A stretch of DNA of 64,000 nucleotides from Paractinoplanes lichenicola (GTDB lineage: Bacteria; Actinomycetota; Actinomycetes; Mycobacteriales; Micromonosporaceae): the NCBI RefSeq assembly GCF_016785085.1, contig NZ_JAENHO010000004.1:1-64000 (forward strand). The letters run 5' to 3'. This document shows, one piece after another, positions 16,451 through 28,713 of the stretch; the first letter of the stretch is position 1; every line of letters begins with the position of its first letter. Position numbers and translations under genes: made by a program. The notes beneath the pieces are model-generated. The model was not told the origin of the DNA. It worked only from the letters and a program-made list of their open reading frames with translations, and ran no database searches.

Positions 16451-17401
16451 TCAACCCGTGGTTTGATTTTTCGCCAGAGCCTCGAGGACTGCCGCCTGCG
16501 CCACCGCGTCCGCGCGGCCGTACAAAGGCGCCGAGCCGGCCTCGATGGCTCGTGACGCGGCGACGAATTCGACCGCGTACGGGTTGGCCGCCTCGACCGG
16601 CAGCCGCTCCACCGTCCCCTGCCGCTCGAGCTGCACATAGCCCAGAGAGCAGATCCACGGGTCGGGCACGACGATCTTGCCGGCCGTGCCGATCAGTTCC
16701 AGCTCGTCACGCCGCGGAAAGTCGAGCGCCACGTCGAACTGGGCCAGCACGTCGTACGGCATCGTCAGCGTCGCGGCCAGCCGCAGGTCCGAGCCGTCCG
16801 CGCCCTCCGCGGGGTCGGCCACTCGGGCGGCGGACATGGCAACCGGCTCACCGCCGAACATTCGGATCGCGCTCACGCAATAACAGCCCAGATCGAGCAG
16901 GGCGCCGCCACCCAGTTTCCCCGTACGCCGGATGTCGCCGGGCGGCACGTCGACGCTCAACGCGGCCCGGATGAACGACAGTTTCCCGATCGCGCCCTCG
17001 GCCACAAGTCGCTGCGCGAGAAGCGTCTGCGGATGGTGCCGCCACATCAGACCCTCGATGCACAACCGCCCAGCCTGCTCGGCGGCGTCGAAACACGCGG
17101 TGGCGTCGGCGGCGGTCATCGCGAACGGTTTCTCGCACAGCACGTGTTTGCCGGCCCGCAGCGCGCGGAGCGTCCATTCGGTGTGGAGCGCGACCGGCAG
17201 AGGGACATAGACCGAGTCCACTTCGTCGTCGGCGAGCAATTCCTCGTACGAGCCGTGGCTGCGCGGCACGCCCAATTCGGCGGCATAGGCGGCGGCCCGC
17301 ACGGCATCGCGGCCCGCGACGGCGACGAAAAGGCCCGGCAGGGCGGCCGCGACGACCCGGCCGATTCCGGCGGTCGACAACATTCCCCAGCGAACCGTCA
17401 T
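16451..17401 (-). CDS. Gfo/Idh/MocA family NAD(P)-dependent oxidoreductase
   Basis: 316 residues. The N-terminal Rossmann domain starts VRWGMLSTAGIGRVVAAAL, the variant in which Ser-Thr-Ala replaces the first glycine. The family signature EKPFAMTAADA follows near residue 94, with the LCIEGLMWRHHP segment and the catalytic-helix DLGCYCVSAIRMF. The C-terminal half is the mixed beta-sheet substrate domain. The ATG overlaps the stop of the hemopexin gene (ATGA), so translation is coupled. Family members oxidise or reduce sugars, inositols or dihydrodiols; the substrate here cannot be read from sequence. Confidence 0.85.
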   Translation of the reverse strand: MTVRWGMLSTAGIGRVVAAALPGLFVAVAGRDAVRAAAYAAELGVPRSHGSYEELLADDEVDSVYVPLPVALHTEWTLRALRAGKHVLCEKPFAMTAADATACFDAAEQAGRLCIEGLMWRHHPQTLLAQRLVAEGAIGKLSFIRAALSVDVPPGDIRRTGKLGGGALLDLGCYCVSAIRMFGGEPVAMSAARVADPAEGADGSDLRLAATLTMPYDVLAQFDVALDFPRRDELELIGTAGKIVVPDPWICSLGYVQLERQGTVERLPVEAANPYAVEFVAASRAIEAGSAPLYGRADAVAQAAVLEALAKNQTTG

Positions 17402-18657
17402 GGCGTCCGGCCGTCTCTTCCGAGCGAAAGGTGGCGCGCGAAGGCCGCGTACGCGGAAGGGTTGTGCAAAGCGGCCGCAGTGGTCAGCTGATCGTAGCGC
17501 CGGGTCCACCGTGGATCGTCGCGAACCGTGGGCAGGCCCAGCCGGCCCGCTTCGGCGTCGGAGACGTAGCAGTCGGGCACGTGCGCCGAGACGGTGGCGG
17601 CCGACGGGTCCACCGACCGTACGGTCTCGCGCAGCAACGACGCCGCCCGCGCCGACGGATCGGTGGCCGGGAAAAGGGGTGTGAAGTTGAGCTTGGCGTC
17701 CCAGAAATAGACGGCCGGCGCCTCGGTGTTGTGGTCGAGCCGCATCGACTCGGCGGCCGTGCGGAACCGGAACCGGATCGAGCTCTCGCTCAACGCCGTC
17801 AGCACCCGTGTGAATTGCGCCTGCACGAGCGCGATGACTGTCGCCTTCTCGTGCGCGCCGGCCGTCGGGGCGACGTGGAAATGGGTCGCCAGGGCCGTCG
17901 CGAAAAGCGGGTCGAACGGCACGGCCAGATGTCGTGCGGCGTCCGCTATCCACACCAGCGCCTGAGCCTTCGCCTTGCCCGCGAGCAGCAATTCCACCAA
18001 GCCGGGCCAGCCGGCCTGAATGCCGCGGGCCGGGCCGTCGACCCGGGGCTCGCCGCCGCCGGGCGGATCCCAGGCGACGCGCAGATAGTCGCCCCCGCGG
18101 AAAAGATAACCCGTTTCCGCGTACGCCCCCTCGCCGTCGACCGCCGCGTCGAGGCCGTCGGTGAACGGCGCGACCATTCCGGCCACGGCGGAGAGGGGCC
18201 GCGGATATTCGGGATCGGGCTTCTCCCGCTGCCAGTCGTACCGGGTGTATCGGTCGCCGTGGAAGAAATACGCCTTGCCGTCGCGGGTCGGCGGGCGGCC
18301 GTTGAAGGCGGCGTCCACTCCGCCTCCGTTCAGCCCCGGCAGGGCCCAGGCCGCCAGCTCGCCCAGACCGGAGTCGCCCAGGCCGCTGGTCAGGTCGACC
18401 CGCGCGTAGCGCACGCCGCGGAACTGGTAGCCCGTACGGGTGTGCAGGCCTCGGCCTTTGAGGGCCGCGTCGAGGCTCTGATCAGGGCCGACGGGGGAGA
18501 AGGGCAGCCCGAAGCCCAGACCGGCGACCGCGTGCACCCCGTCGTCGACGCGGTTGCGGTCGTAGTTGTAGACGACGTAGTGATCCGCGAGGAAGAACGT
18601 CGCCTGGTGCGAGCCGTCCGCGTTGCTGCGGGCGGCATCGATGTAGCGCTCCACCAT
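17398..18657 (-). CDS. Hemopexin-repeat protein with unknown C-terminal domain
   Basis: 419 residues, no signal peptide. Residues ~15-200 hold four hemopexin-like blades: ATFFLADHYVVYNYD, SLDAALKGRG...GYQFRGVRYARVDL, VDAAFNGRP...AYFFHGDRYTRYDW, LDAAVDGEG...GYLFRGGDYLRV. The C-terminal ~215 residues are of unknown type, with helical stretches and PDCYVSDAEAGRLGLPTVRD. Start ATG at 18657 has GGAGG 6 bases upstream. It is the first gene of a coupled operon with an oxidoreductase, a zinc peptidase and a MetE-like enzyme. Hemopexin propellers bind proteins, metals or haem; here the protein appears cytoplasmic. Confidence 0.8.
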   Translation of the reverse strand: MVERYIDAARSNADGSHQATFFLADHYVVYNYDRNRVDDGVHAVAGLGFGLPFSPVGPDQSLDAALKGRGLHTRTGYQFRGVRYARVDLTSGLGDSGLGELAAWALPGLNGGGVDAAFNGRPPTRDGKAYFFHGDRYTRYDWQREKPDPEYPRPLSAVAGMVAPFTDGLDAAVDGEGAYAETGYLFRGGDYLRVAWDPPGGGEPRVDGPARGIQAGWPGLVELLLAGKAKAQALVWIADAARHLAVPFDPLFATALATHFHVAPTAGAHEKATVIALVQAQFTRVLTALSESSIRFRFRTAAESMRLDHNTEAPAVYFWDAKLNFTPLFPATDPSARAASLLRETVRSVDPSAATVSAHVPDCYVSDAEAGRLGLPTVRDDPRWTRRYDQLTTAAALHNPSAYAAFARHLSLGRDGRTP

Positions 18658-18840
18658 CAGCTGCCTCCGCTTAGCGACTGACGCCCCGCTGCGCAGCGTA
18701 TTGGTGTGGCTACCCGGCGAATGTCGGCTGAACTGCCGGACTACGCTGACCGATCATCGCATTGGCCGGACACCCGAGCGGGGATATAGAGACGTGCTCA
18801 ACTACGAGCCGCCATCGGTGGGCAGTGCGAAGCTGGAGGC

Positions 18841-19872
18841 GTGTCTACCAACTACGCCGCCGACGCGGACCGTTACGCATCCATGGAATATCGCCGCACC
18901 GGGCGCTCGGGCCTCAAGCTGCCGGCCGTATCGCTCGGCCTGTGGCACAACTTCGGCGACGACCGGCCGCTCGAGACGCAGCGGGCCATCCTGCGGCGCG
19001 CGTTCGACCTCGGCATCACGCACTTCGACCTGGCCAACAACTACGGACCGCCGTACGGGTCGGCCGAGCTGAACTTCGGCAAGCTGCTCGCCCAGGATTT
19101 CCGGCCCTACCGCGACGAGCTGGTCATCTCGTCCAAGGCCGGCTACGACATGTGGCCCGGCCCGTACGGCGACTGGGGCTCGCGCAAATACCTGACCGCC
19201 TCGCTCGACCAGTCGCTGCAGCGGATGGGCCTCGACTACGTCGACATCTTCTATTCGCACCGGCACGACCCCGAGACGCCGCTCGAGGAGACGATGGGCG
19301 CGCTCGACGCCGCCGTCCGGGCGGGCAAGGCCCTGTACGTGGGCATCTCGTCGTACTCGCCCGAGAAGACCGCGGAGGCGGCCGCCATCCTGCGTGACCT
19401 CGGCACGCCCCTGCTGATCTCGCAGCCGTCGTACTCGATGCTCAACCGCTGGATCGAGGGCGGCCTGCTCGACGAGCTCGACCGGGCCGGCGCCGGCTGC
19501 ATCGCGTTCTCGCCGCTGGCCCAGGGCATGCTGACCGACCGTTACCTGGACGGGGTGCCCGAGGGCTCGCGCGCCACCGAGGACAAGTCGCTCACCCCGG
19601 ACTGGCTCAACGACGACAACCTCTCCAAGATCCGCGCGCTGAACGACATCGCCCGGCGGCGCGGCCAGTCCCTGGCCCAGATGGCCATCGCGTGGGCCCT
19701 GCGTGACCCGCGGATGACATCGGTCGTGCTCGGCGCGAGCAGCGTCACCCAGCTCGAGAACAACGTGGCCGCGCTGGGCAACACCAAGTTCACGGCCGAG
19801 GAGCTGGCCGAGATCGACAAGCACGCCACCGAATCCGGCATCAACCTCTGGGCCCGTTCCAGCGAGAGCTGA
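18841..19872 (+). CDS. Aldo/keto reductase, YghZ/GpR type
   Basis: 343 residues. The N-terminus MEYRRTGRSGLKLPAVSLGLWHNFGD after a 14-residue lead matches the YghZ group (L-glyceraldehyde 3-phosphate reductase). Catalytic tetrad positions are visible: ITHFDLANNYGPPYG (Asp, Tyr), VISSKAGYDM (Lys), FYSHRHDPETPLEET (His). GTG at 18841 is retained because family members have the same extra residues; GGAGG sits very close to it. It faces a hypothetical gene and ends 2 bp from that gene's stop. Likely role: detoxifying methylglyoxal and related aldehydes with NADPH. Confidence 0.88.
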   Translation: MSTNYAADADRYASMEYRRTGRSGLKLPAVSLGLWHNFGDDRPLETQRAILRRAFDLGITHFDLANNYGPPYGSAELNFGKLLAQDFRPYRDELVISSKAGYDMWPGPYGDWGSRKYLTASLDQSLQRMGLDYVDIFYSHRHDPETPLEETMGALDAAVRAGKALYVGISSYSPEKTAEAAAILRDLGTPLLISQPSYSMLNRWIEGGLLDELDRAGAGCIAFSPLAQGMLTDRYLDGVPEGSRATEDKSLTPDWLNDDNLSKIRALNDIARRRGQSLAQMAIAWALRDPRMTSVVLGASSVTQLENNVAALGNTKFTAEELAEIDKHATESGINLWARSSES

Positions 19873-19874
19873 CC

Positions 19875-20564
19875 TCAGGCCAGCAACGCCTCGCGCATCT
19901 CCTTGCCCGGGTTGAAGCGGCCGACCACGTGCGGGGCCTGAGGGTCGTACACATCAATGGTGTTGTTGCGGCGCATCAGCTCCCGCACGGGGTCGGGCAG
20001 CGGCGGCTCGTCGCTCATCGCGGCCCGCAGGTCGCGCGCGGTGCCGATCAGGCGGTGCGCGAGGCCGGCCAGGTCGGTGTCGGGACGGACCCGGGCGAAC
20101 TCCCAGCCGATCACGGTCAGGTCGAGGATCTCGAAGACGTGGGCCAGCACGGGAACCGGGGCGGTCACGCGCACGGTGCGTTTGGCCTGGTCGCCGAGCA
20201 GCGCGGCGGCCGCCCCGACGTGAATGTACGGGTGCAGGCGGCCGGGCAGGGCGAACAGGTTCCACCGCGGGCCGCCCCGCGGGTGGCGCCACTGGGGGCG
20301 ATAGTTGCGGCGGTCCACGAGATGGCCGAGCTGGGTGCTGATGTCGCGGTGGGCGTCGTCGGCGAACTCGTGCAGGATCATCGCCGCCGCGAGCAGCCCG
20401 TCCTCGTCGGCCGCGGCCAGCTGCGCGGCACACGCAGCGGCCTGGCCCTGGAACGGGTTGTGCAAGTGAGCGCCGTATCGGGCCCGGACGTCGTCGACCA
20501 GCGCCCGTGCCGCGGTGCTGTCGGTCTGCTCCTGCTTGCCGGCACCGCGCCGGAACCACCGCAT
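19875..20564 (-). CDS. Conserved-looking hypothetical protein
   Basis: 229 residues, not recognised. No signal peptide or membrane segment is obvious. It is mixed and rather Arg/Ala-rich, with AAMILHEFADDAHRDISTQL, RPQWRHPRGGPRWNLFALPG and a C-terminus NTIDVYDPQAPHVVGRFNPG. The ATG at 20564 has GAGG about 10 bases upstream. Natural amino-acid balance and correct codon-position G+C bias favour a real gene. It is convergent with the preceding reductase. Confidence 0.7.
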   Translation of the reverse strand: MRWFRRGAGKQEQTDSTAARALVDDVRARYGAHLHNPFQGQAAACAAQLAAADEDGLLAAAMILHEFADDAHRDISTQLGHLVDRRNYRPQWRHPRGGPRWNLFALPGRLHPYIHVGAAAALLGDQAKRTVRVTAPVPVLAHVFEILDLTVIGWEFARVRPDTDLAGLAHRLIGTARDLRAAMSDEPPLPDPVRELMRRNNTIDVYDPQAPHVVGRFNPGKEMREALLA

Positions 20565-20709
20565 AACGCCACGTCCTCGCCGCTGCCCGTGGGAACGCGC
20601 GTCATGCTAGTGCCTCCCCGGCCCCCACGTCGATCAAAACTCGTGGTTCCGGTTCGCCTCCCGGGGTACCCGAAGACTTCCCCACCCCGTACGACGGAAG
20701 GTTTTGATC

Positions 20710-21564
20710 ATGCAGAGTCGCCGCATCGGTGACGTGACGGTGAGCGCGATCGGCCTCGGTGGCATGCCGATGTCGATCGAGGGGCGACCCGACGAGGAGC
20801 GCTCCCTCCGGACGATCCACGCCGCGCTCGACGCCGGAGTGACGCTGATCGACACCGCCGACGCCTATCACATCGGCGCCGACGAGGTCGGTCACAACGA
20901 GTCGCTGATCGCCCGTGGCCTGGCCACCTATGGCGGGGACACCTCCGGCGTGCTGGTCGCGACGAAGGGCGGCCACCTGCGCCCCGGCGACGGCAGCTGG
21001 ACCAAGAACGGCTCGCCCGGCTACCTCAAGCAGGCGTGCGAGGCGTCGCTCAAGCGGCTCGGCGTCGACGCGATCGGGCTTTACCAGTTCCACCGGCCCG
21101 ACCCCGAGACCCCGTACGAGGAATCGGTGGGCGCGCTCCGCGACCTGCTCGACGCCGGCAAGATCCGGATGGCAGGCATCTCGAACGCCGACCCGGCCCA
21201 GATCCGGCAGGCCCAGGAGATCCTCGGCGGCCGCCTGGTGTCGGTGCAGAACCAGTTCTCGCCGTCGTTCCGCTCCTCCGAGCCCGAGCTGAAGCTCTGC
21301 GACGAGCTGGGCATCGCCTTCCTGCCGTGGTCGCCGCTGGGCGGCATCGGCAAGGCCTCGGAGCTCAACGGCCACGCCGACAAGTTCACCACGGTGGCCG
21401 AGCGGCACGGCGTCAGCCCGCAGCAGGTCTGCCTGGCCTGGCACCTGGCCAAGTCGCCAGTGGTGGTGCCGATCCCCGGAGCCAGCCGCCCCGAGACGAT
21501 CCGCGACTCGGCCGCGGCCGCCGGCCTGACGCTGACCCCGGAGGACCTGGCCGAACTGGGCTGA
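20710..21564 (+). CDS. Aldo/keto reductase
   Basis: 284 residues. Tetrad: VTLIDTADAYHIG (Asp, Tyr), VLVATKGGHL (Lys), LYQFHRPDPETPYEES (His). NADPH-binding C-terminal signature VPIPGASRPETIRDS. The frame opens at TTG 20704, but GGAAGG at 20696-20701 is correctly spaced (8 bases) only for ATG 20710. Convergent with the dehydrogenase gene, 3 bp between stops. Substrate unknown; the family reduces aldehydes and ketones. Confidence 0.88.
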   Translation: MQSRRIGDVTVSAIGLGGMPMSIEGRPDEERSLRTIHAALDAGVTLIDTADAYHIGADEVGHNESLIARGLATYGGDTSGVLVATKGGHLRPGDGSWTKNGSPGYLKQACEASLKRLGVDAIGLYQFHRPDPETPYEESVGALRDLLDAGKIRMAGISNADPAQIRQAQEILGGRLVSVQNQFSPSFRSSEPELKLCDELGIAFLPWSPLGGIGKASELNGHADKFTTVAERHGVSPQQVCLAWHLAKSPVVVPIPGASRPETIRDSAAAAGLTLTPEDLAELG

Positions 21565-21567
21565 CCG

Positions 21568-22437
21568 CTATTCGTCGAAGCTCGCGTAGTAGGACGCGGC
21601 CATGTCCTTGTCGCCGTGGCCTTGGCCGGCGGCGCGGCGGAACCGTTCGGCCCCGGCCTCGGCCAGGTCGAGCCGGACGCCGTGCTGCCGACCGGCCTCG
21701 GCGATGAGGCGCGCGTCCTTCTCCGCCGTGGAGACGGCGAAGCTGGCCGGCGACAGCTTGTCGCCGCGCACCAGGCCCACCTTCACCCGCAGGTAGCCGT
21801 TGTCGAGCGGGCCGCCCTCGATGAGCTCGAGGAACTTGTCGGGCTCGACCCCGAGCGCCTCGGCCAGCGACAACGTCTCGGCCCCGGCGTGGGTCAGCGC
21901 CAGCACCCAGCTGTTGGCCACCAGCTTGAGCCGGGTCGCCTCGCCCGGCCGGTCGAGCCAGACGGTGCGGCTGCCCACGGCCTCGAACACGGGCTCGACC
22001 GCGGCGCGCTGCTCGGCCGGCCCGGCCGCCAGCACCGTGAGCTGCCCGGCCTCGGCCGGCTGGCGGGTGCCCAGCACGGGAGCGTCGTAGAAGACCAGGC
22101 CGTGCTCCTGCGCCTCCGCGGCGAGCCGGTCGACGTCCTCGAGGGCAACCGTCGTCGACTGCACCCAGAGCGCGCCGCTCCTGACGGCGGGATAGGCCTC
22201 GGCTATGACCTCCCGTACGGCGTCGCCGTCGTAGAGCATCGTGATCACGGCATCGGCGTCCCGGACGGCCTCGGCGACGTCACCGGCGACCGTGGCGCCG
22301 TCCTCGGCCAAGGGGGCGGCCTTGCCGGCGCTGCGGTTCCAGACCCGTACGGCGTGCCCAGCCTTGATCAGGTTGCGCGCCATGGCGGCCCCCATGATGC
22401 CCGTGCCCAGGACCGCCACAGTCAGTTTCTCGCTCAT
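21568..22437 (-). CDS. 3-hydroxyisobutyrate dehydrogenase family oxidoreductase
   Basis: 289 residues. N-terminal Rossmann motif VAVLGTGIMGAAMARNLIKA, then the substrate-binding YDAPVLGTRQPAEAGQLTVL region and catalytic-lysine motif RLKLVANSW. The C-terminal all-helical domain is complete (SFAVSTAEKDARLIAEAGRQ). Members reduce or oxidise beta-hydroxyacids or succinic semialdehyde/glyoxylate. ATG 22437 is preferred over 22446 because GGAAGG would abut the latter. About 390 bp upstream lie two GTGAGTACTCAC palindromes that could control it, beyond a 20-bp tandem repeat. Confidence 0.85.
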   Translation of the reverse strand: MSEKLTVAVLGTGIMGAAMARNLIKAGHAVRVWNRSAGKAAPLAEDGATVAGDVAEAVRDADAVITMLYDGDAVREVIAEAYPAVRSGALWVQSTTVALEDVDRLAAEAQEHGLVFYDAPVLGTRQPAEAGQLTVLAAGPAEQRAAVEPVFEAVGSRTVWLDRPGEATRLKLVANSWVLALTHAGAETLSLAEALGVEPDKFLELIEGGPLDNGYLRVKVGLVRGDKLSPASFAVSTAEKDARLIAEAGRQHGVRLDLAEAGAERFRRAAGQGHGDKDMAASYYASFDE

Positions 22438-22630
22438 GATCCCCATCCTTCCGCGCCACTCTTCCGGCTGCCACGACGTTCCCGCATGCCGCACCCTCAC
22501 ACGCCGCATGCCGCGCCGCACCCTGCCGGCCCACACATCGCGCCGCCCGCCGTGGCCTTCGCCCGCCCTCGCCCGCCGTGCCCGCCCGCCGTGCCCGCCC
22601 GCCCGCCGCGCCCGCCCTCCGGTCGGCGCA

Positions 22631-22730
22631 CTCGTCAGCCGCGTCGCCCTCTTGTCGGCCGCGTCGCCCTCTTGTCGGCCGCGTCGCCCTCTTGTCGGCC
22701 GCGTCGCCCTCTTGTCGGCCGCGTCGCGTC
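22631..22730. repeat. 20-bp tandem repeat, four exact copies
   Basis: GCGTCGCCCTCTTGTCGGCC is repeated exactly at 22641, 22661, 22681 and 22701, with partial copies at both ends. The unit is not a multiple of three and no gene spans it. Confidence 0.95.
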
Positions 22731-22831
22731 CCGCCTGACCTTCGGCACCTTCCCCTGCTGTGTTGCGTCGCCCGCACTGTCGCACTCGGCCCCTCCGCGA
22801 TGCCGTCGGCCGGATGTTCTGTGTCAGGTAT

Positions 22832-22843
22832 GTGAGTACTCAC
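22832..22843. promoter_or_regulatory. Palindrome GTGAGTACTCAC, copy 1
   Basis: A perfect 12-bp palindrome, continued to the right as TTACG. An identical core recurs 86 bp away. The shape and symmetry suit a TetR-type dimer, but no TetR gene is adjacent. Confidence 0.5.
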
Positions 22844-22917
22844 TTACGCCGGGAGGCCGTCGGCATCGGCATCGTTCTGCGGACCGTCCCGCTGTACGGC
22901 CGGCGGTGGCTGTGTTT

Positions 22918-22929
22918 GTGAGTACTCAC
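22918..22929. promoter_or_regulatory. Palindrome GTGAGTACTCAC, copy 2
   Basis: Identical to the palindrome at 22832-22843, extended to the right as TCACGAG. It lies 322 bp before the polymerase gene and about 480 bp from the dehydrogenase gene. Confidence 0.5.
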
Positions 22930-23251
22930 TCACGAGTCAGGCGGCTGGCAGGCGGTTCGGTGAGCGGTTGGGGCCTAGCCGACGGCTCCGGGGCAGTCGG
23001 CGCGACGGGGCTGGGGTGGTCTGGGCTGACAGCGGCCGCGTTGAGGAGGGAGTGGGATTGGGGGACGGCGAGAGGCAGCCGTCCTGTTGACGCGGACGGC
23101 TAGAGGAGTCGTCGGCTGGAAGCGGGCGCGTTGAGAGGGAGTGGGGCGAGAGGACGGCGAGTGGCCATGTGGGGTGGAGGGCGGCGGCCGGGAAGGAAGG
23201 CCGGGCTGGAGGTGGCGGGAAAATGTCGTACCCGGCGGTGAGAATCAGGGG

Positions 23252-24982
23252 GTGCTGACGGCGGTGGTGGTTGATGCGGACGGGCTGGGTGGCCGTCTGC
23301 AAGACCTGCACGCCGACGGCAGTGCGGCGGGTCCCGTGCGGCAGGTGGGCGACTTGGCCAAGGCCATGGCCGAGCGGGAGGGCGCCGATCACCCGCGGTG
23401 GGTCTGGGCGGCCACGGCCGAGATCTATCCGGCCCTGCTCCGCAGCGGTGTTCGAGTCACCCGATGTCACGATCTCGAGCTCACCGAGGCCCTGCTGATG
23501 GGGCATGCCGGCTGGTGGGGGTCGCCCAAGGCGTTGCCCGCGGCCCGGGCCCGGCTGCACGGCCTGCCGGTGCCGGCCGATCCGCCGCCGCGGGCCGCCG
23601 AGCCTCCGGGTTATGCGCAGGGGGCGCTCTTCGAAACCGCCGCCACGCCGCCGGGGAATCATGGGTTCGACGTGCTCGAGGCGGTTCGCGAGGTCTATGC
23701 CCATCAGCTGCGCCGCGTCGGCGAGACCGAGCATCCGGGGCGGTTCCGGCTGCTGGTCGCGGCCGAGTCGGCGGGGGCGCTGGTGGGGGCCGAGATGGGG
23801 CACGCGGGGCTGCCCTGGCGGGCCGACCTGCACGATCGGCTGCTGCGCGAGCTGCTCGGGCCGCCGCAGCCGGTGGGGCCGCCGCGGCGGCTGGCCGAGT
23901 TGTCGGCCGAGATCAATGCCGCCTTCGGCACGTGGGGGCTGCATCCGGATTCGCCGGCCGAGGTGGTGCGGGCGTTCGCCCGGTCGGGCGTCGACGTGCC
24001 CAACACGCGAGCCTGGGTGCTGCGTCACGTCGACCATCCGGCGGTCAAGCCGCTGCTCGAATACAAGGAGCTTTACCGCATCTGGACGGCGCACGGCTGG
24101 TCGTGGTGCGACGCCTGGGTGGTCGACGGGCGCTTCAAGCCCGAATACGTTCCGGGTGGCGTCGTCTCGGGCCGGTGGGCCACCCGGGGCGGCGGGGCGC
24201 TGCAGGTGCCCAAGGCCGTGCGCCGGGCCGTCGTGGCCGACCCGGGGTGGACGTTCGTGGTGGCCGACGCGGGCCAGTTGGAGCCGCGGGTGCTGGCCGC
24301 CGTCTCGGGGGATCGCCGGTTCACGGCCGCGGCCGCCGCGGGTGACCTCTATGCCGCGCTGGCCGCCGACTCGTTCGACGGTGACCGCGCGAAGGCCAAG
24401 CTGGCCCTGCTCGGGGCGATGTACGGGCAGACCGGTGGCTCGGCCATCCCGGCCCTGGCCGTGCTGCGCAAGAGCTATCCGACGGCGTTCGAGTTCGTCG
24501 AGCACGCGGCCCGGGTCGGCGAGGCCGGGGGACTGGTCCGGTCGTGGCTGGGGCGCACGTGCCCGCCCGCGTCGGGGGCCTGGCGCGACGCCGGGCTCGA
24601 CCCGCCGGAGGAAGCGGGCTCGGGCGAGCCGCAGGGCGGGGCGTCGGGGCGGGCCCGGGGGCGGTTCACCCGCAACTTCGTGGTGCAGGCGACCGCCGCC
24701 GAGTGGGCCCTGGTGTTGCTCGCGACGCTGCGCACGGCGCTCAGTGGCGAACGCGCGGCAGGTGGGGCCCCACCGGCGGCCGGGCCGTCCCCGAGCCGGG
24801 CGGAGATGGTGCTTTTCGTGCACGACGAGGTGGTGGTGCACTGCCCGATCGAGGAGGCCGGCCGGGTCGTCGCGGCCGTGCACGAGAGCGCCGCCGAGGC
24901 CGGGCGGCTGCTCTTCGGCGACACGGCCGTGCGCTTCCCCCTCGACGTCTCAGTAGTTGGTGCGTACGCCGAAGCTAAATGA
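23252..24982 (+). CDS. PolA-like bifunctional 3'-5' exonuclease/DNA polymerase
   Basis: 576 residues, an actinobacterial family A polymerase without a 5'-3' exonuclease domain. Polymerase motifs: A, VVADAGQLEPRVLAAVS (DxxQxExR, near residues 335-350); B, RAKAKLALLGAMYGQTGG; C, LFVHDEVVVHCP (HDE at 524-526). The N-terminal third replaces the proofreading domain and has no clear DEDD exonuclease residues. GTG at 23252 gives MLTAVVVDADGLGGRLQDL, like related proteins. A Gly/Pro/Ser-rich insertion (about residues 450-470 and 505-515) lies near motif C. It ends 117 bp before metH. Cellular role unknown, perhaps repair. Confidence 0.8.
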   Translation: MLTAVVVDADGLGGRLQDLHADGSAAGPVRQVGDLAKAMAEREGADHPRWVWAATAEIYPALLRSGVRVTRCHDLELTEALLMGHAGWWGSPKALPAARARLHGLPVPADPPPRAAEPPGYAQGALFETAATPPGNHGFDVLEAVREVYAHQLRRVGETEHPGRFRLLVAAESAGALVGAEMGHAGLPWRADLHDRLLRELLGPPQPVGPPRRLAELSAEINAAFGTWGLHPDSPAEVVRAFARSGVDVPNTRAWVLRHVDHPAVKPLLEYKELYRIWTAHGWSWCDAWVVDGRFKPEYVPGGVVSGRWATRGGGALQVPKAVRRAVVADPGWTFVVADAGQLEPRVLAAVSGDRRFTAAAAAGDLYAALAADSFDGDRAKAKLALLGAMYGQTGGSAIPALAVLRKSYPTAFEFVEHAARVGEAGGLVRSWLGRTCPPASGAWRDAGLDPPEEAGSGEPQGGASGRARGRFTRNFVVQATAAEWALVLLATLRTALSGERAAGGAPPAAGPSPSRAEMVLFVHDEVVVHCPIEEAGRVVAAVHESAAEAGRLLFGDTAVRFPLDVSVVGAYAEAK

Positions 24983-25003
24983 GAATCGGGTACCTTTGTG
25001 GGT

Positions 25004-25095
25004 CCGAAGCGAGAGGCGCTGCAACGGGGTGACACCCGCCACGCTCGCTCGGTGGAAACCGACCAAGGGCGCCTCCGTTGAACCGCGGAGGTGGT
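25004..25095 (+). promoter_or_regulatory. S-adenosylhomocysteine (SAH) riboswitch in the metH leader
   Basis: The leader contains GAGGCGCTGCAACGGG followed by CCCGCCACGCTCGC, close to the conserved SAH-riboswitch core. Helices I can draw: AGCGAG (25008-25013) with CTCGCT (25044-25049); CGGG (25025-25028) with CCCG (25035-25038); a side hairpin TCGGT (25049-25053) with ACCGA (25058-25062); and a pseudoknot AGGCGC (25014-25019) with GCGCCT (25069-25074). CCTCCG (25072-25077) can instead pair with CGGAGG (25086-25091), which is the metH ribosome binding site. The two pairings exclude each other. This predicts that SAH binding frees translation. Known SAH riboswitches control ahcY, metH and metF. 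Confidence 0.75.
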
Positions 25096-25099
25096 CGGT

Positions 25100-28696
<3,597 letters not shown>

Positions 28697-28713
28697 TGGG
28701 GCAAGATCGTCGG

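Larger units (their letters stand above)
22438..23251. other. Gene-free 0.8-kb stretch with repeats and palindromes
   Basis: I find no supported gene. Contents: Pro/Arg/Ala-encoding low-complexity DNA (22480-22620), a 20-bp tandem repeat (22631-22730), two identical 12-bp palindromes (22832 and 22918), and an imperfect direct repeat of about 40 bp (GCGTTGAG-GAGGGAGTGGG near 23039 and 23128). It could be the remains of a lost gene plus promoters for both flanking genes. Confidence 0.6.

Noticed and set aside
24990..25099. A cobalamin riboswitch before metH.
   Set aside because: No B12-box core (GCCACTG) is seen and the leader is too short. The helices match the SAH class better.
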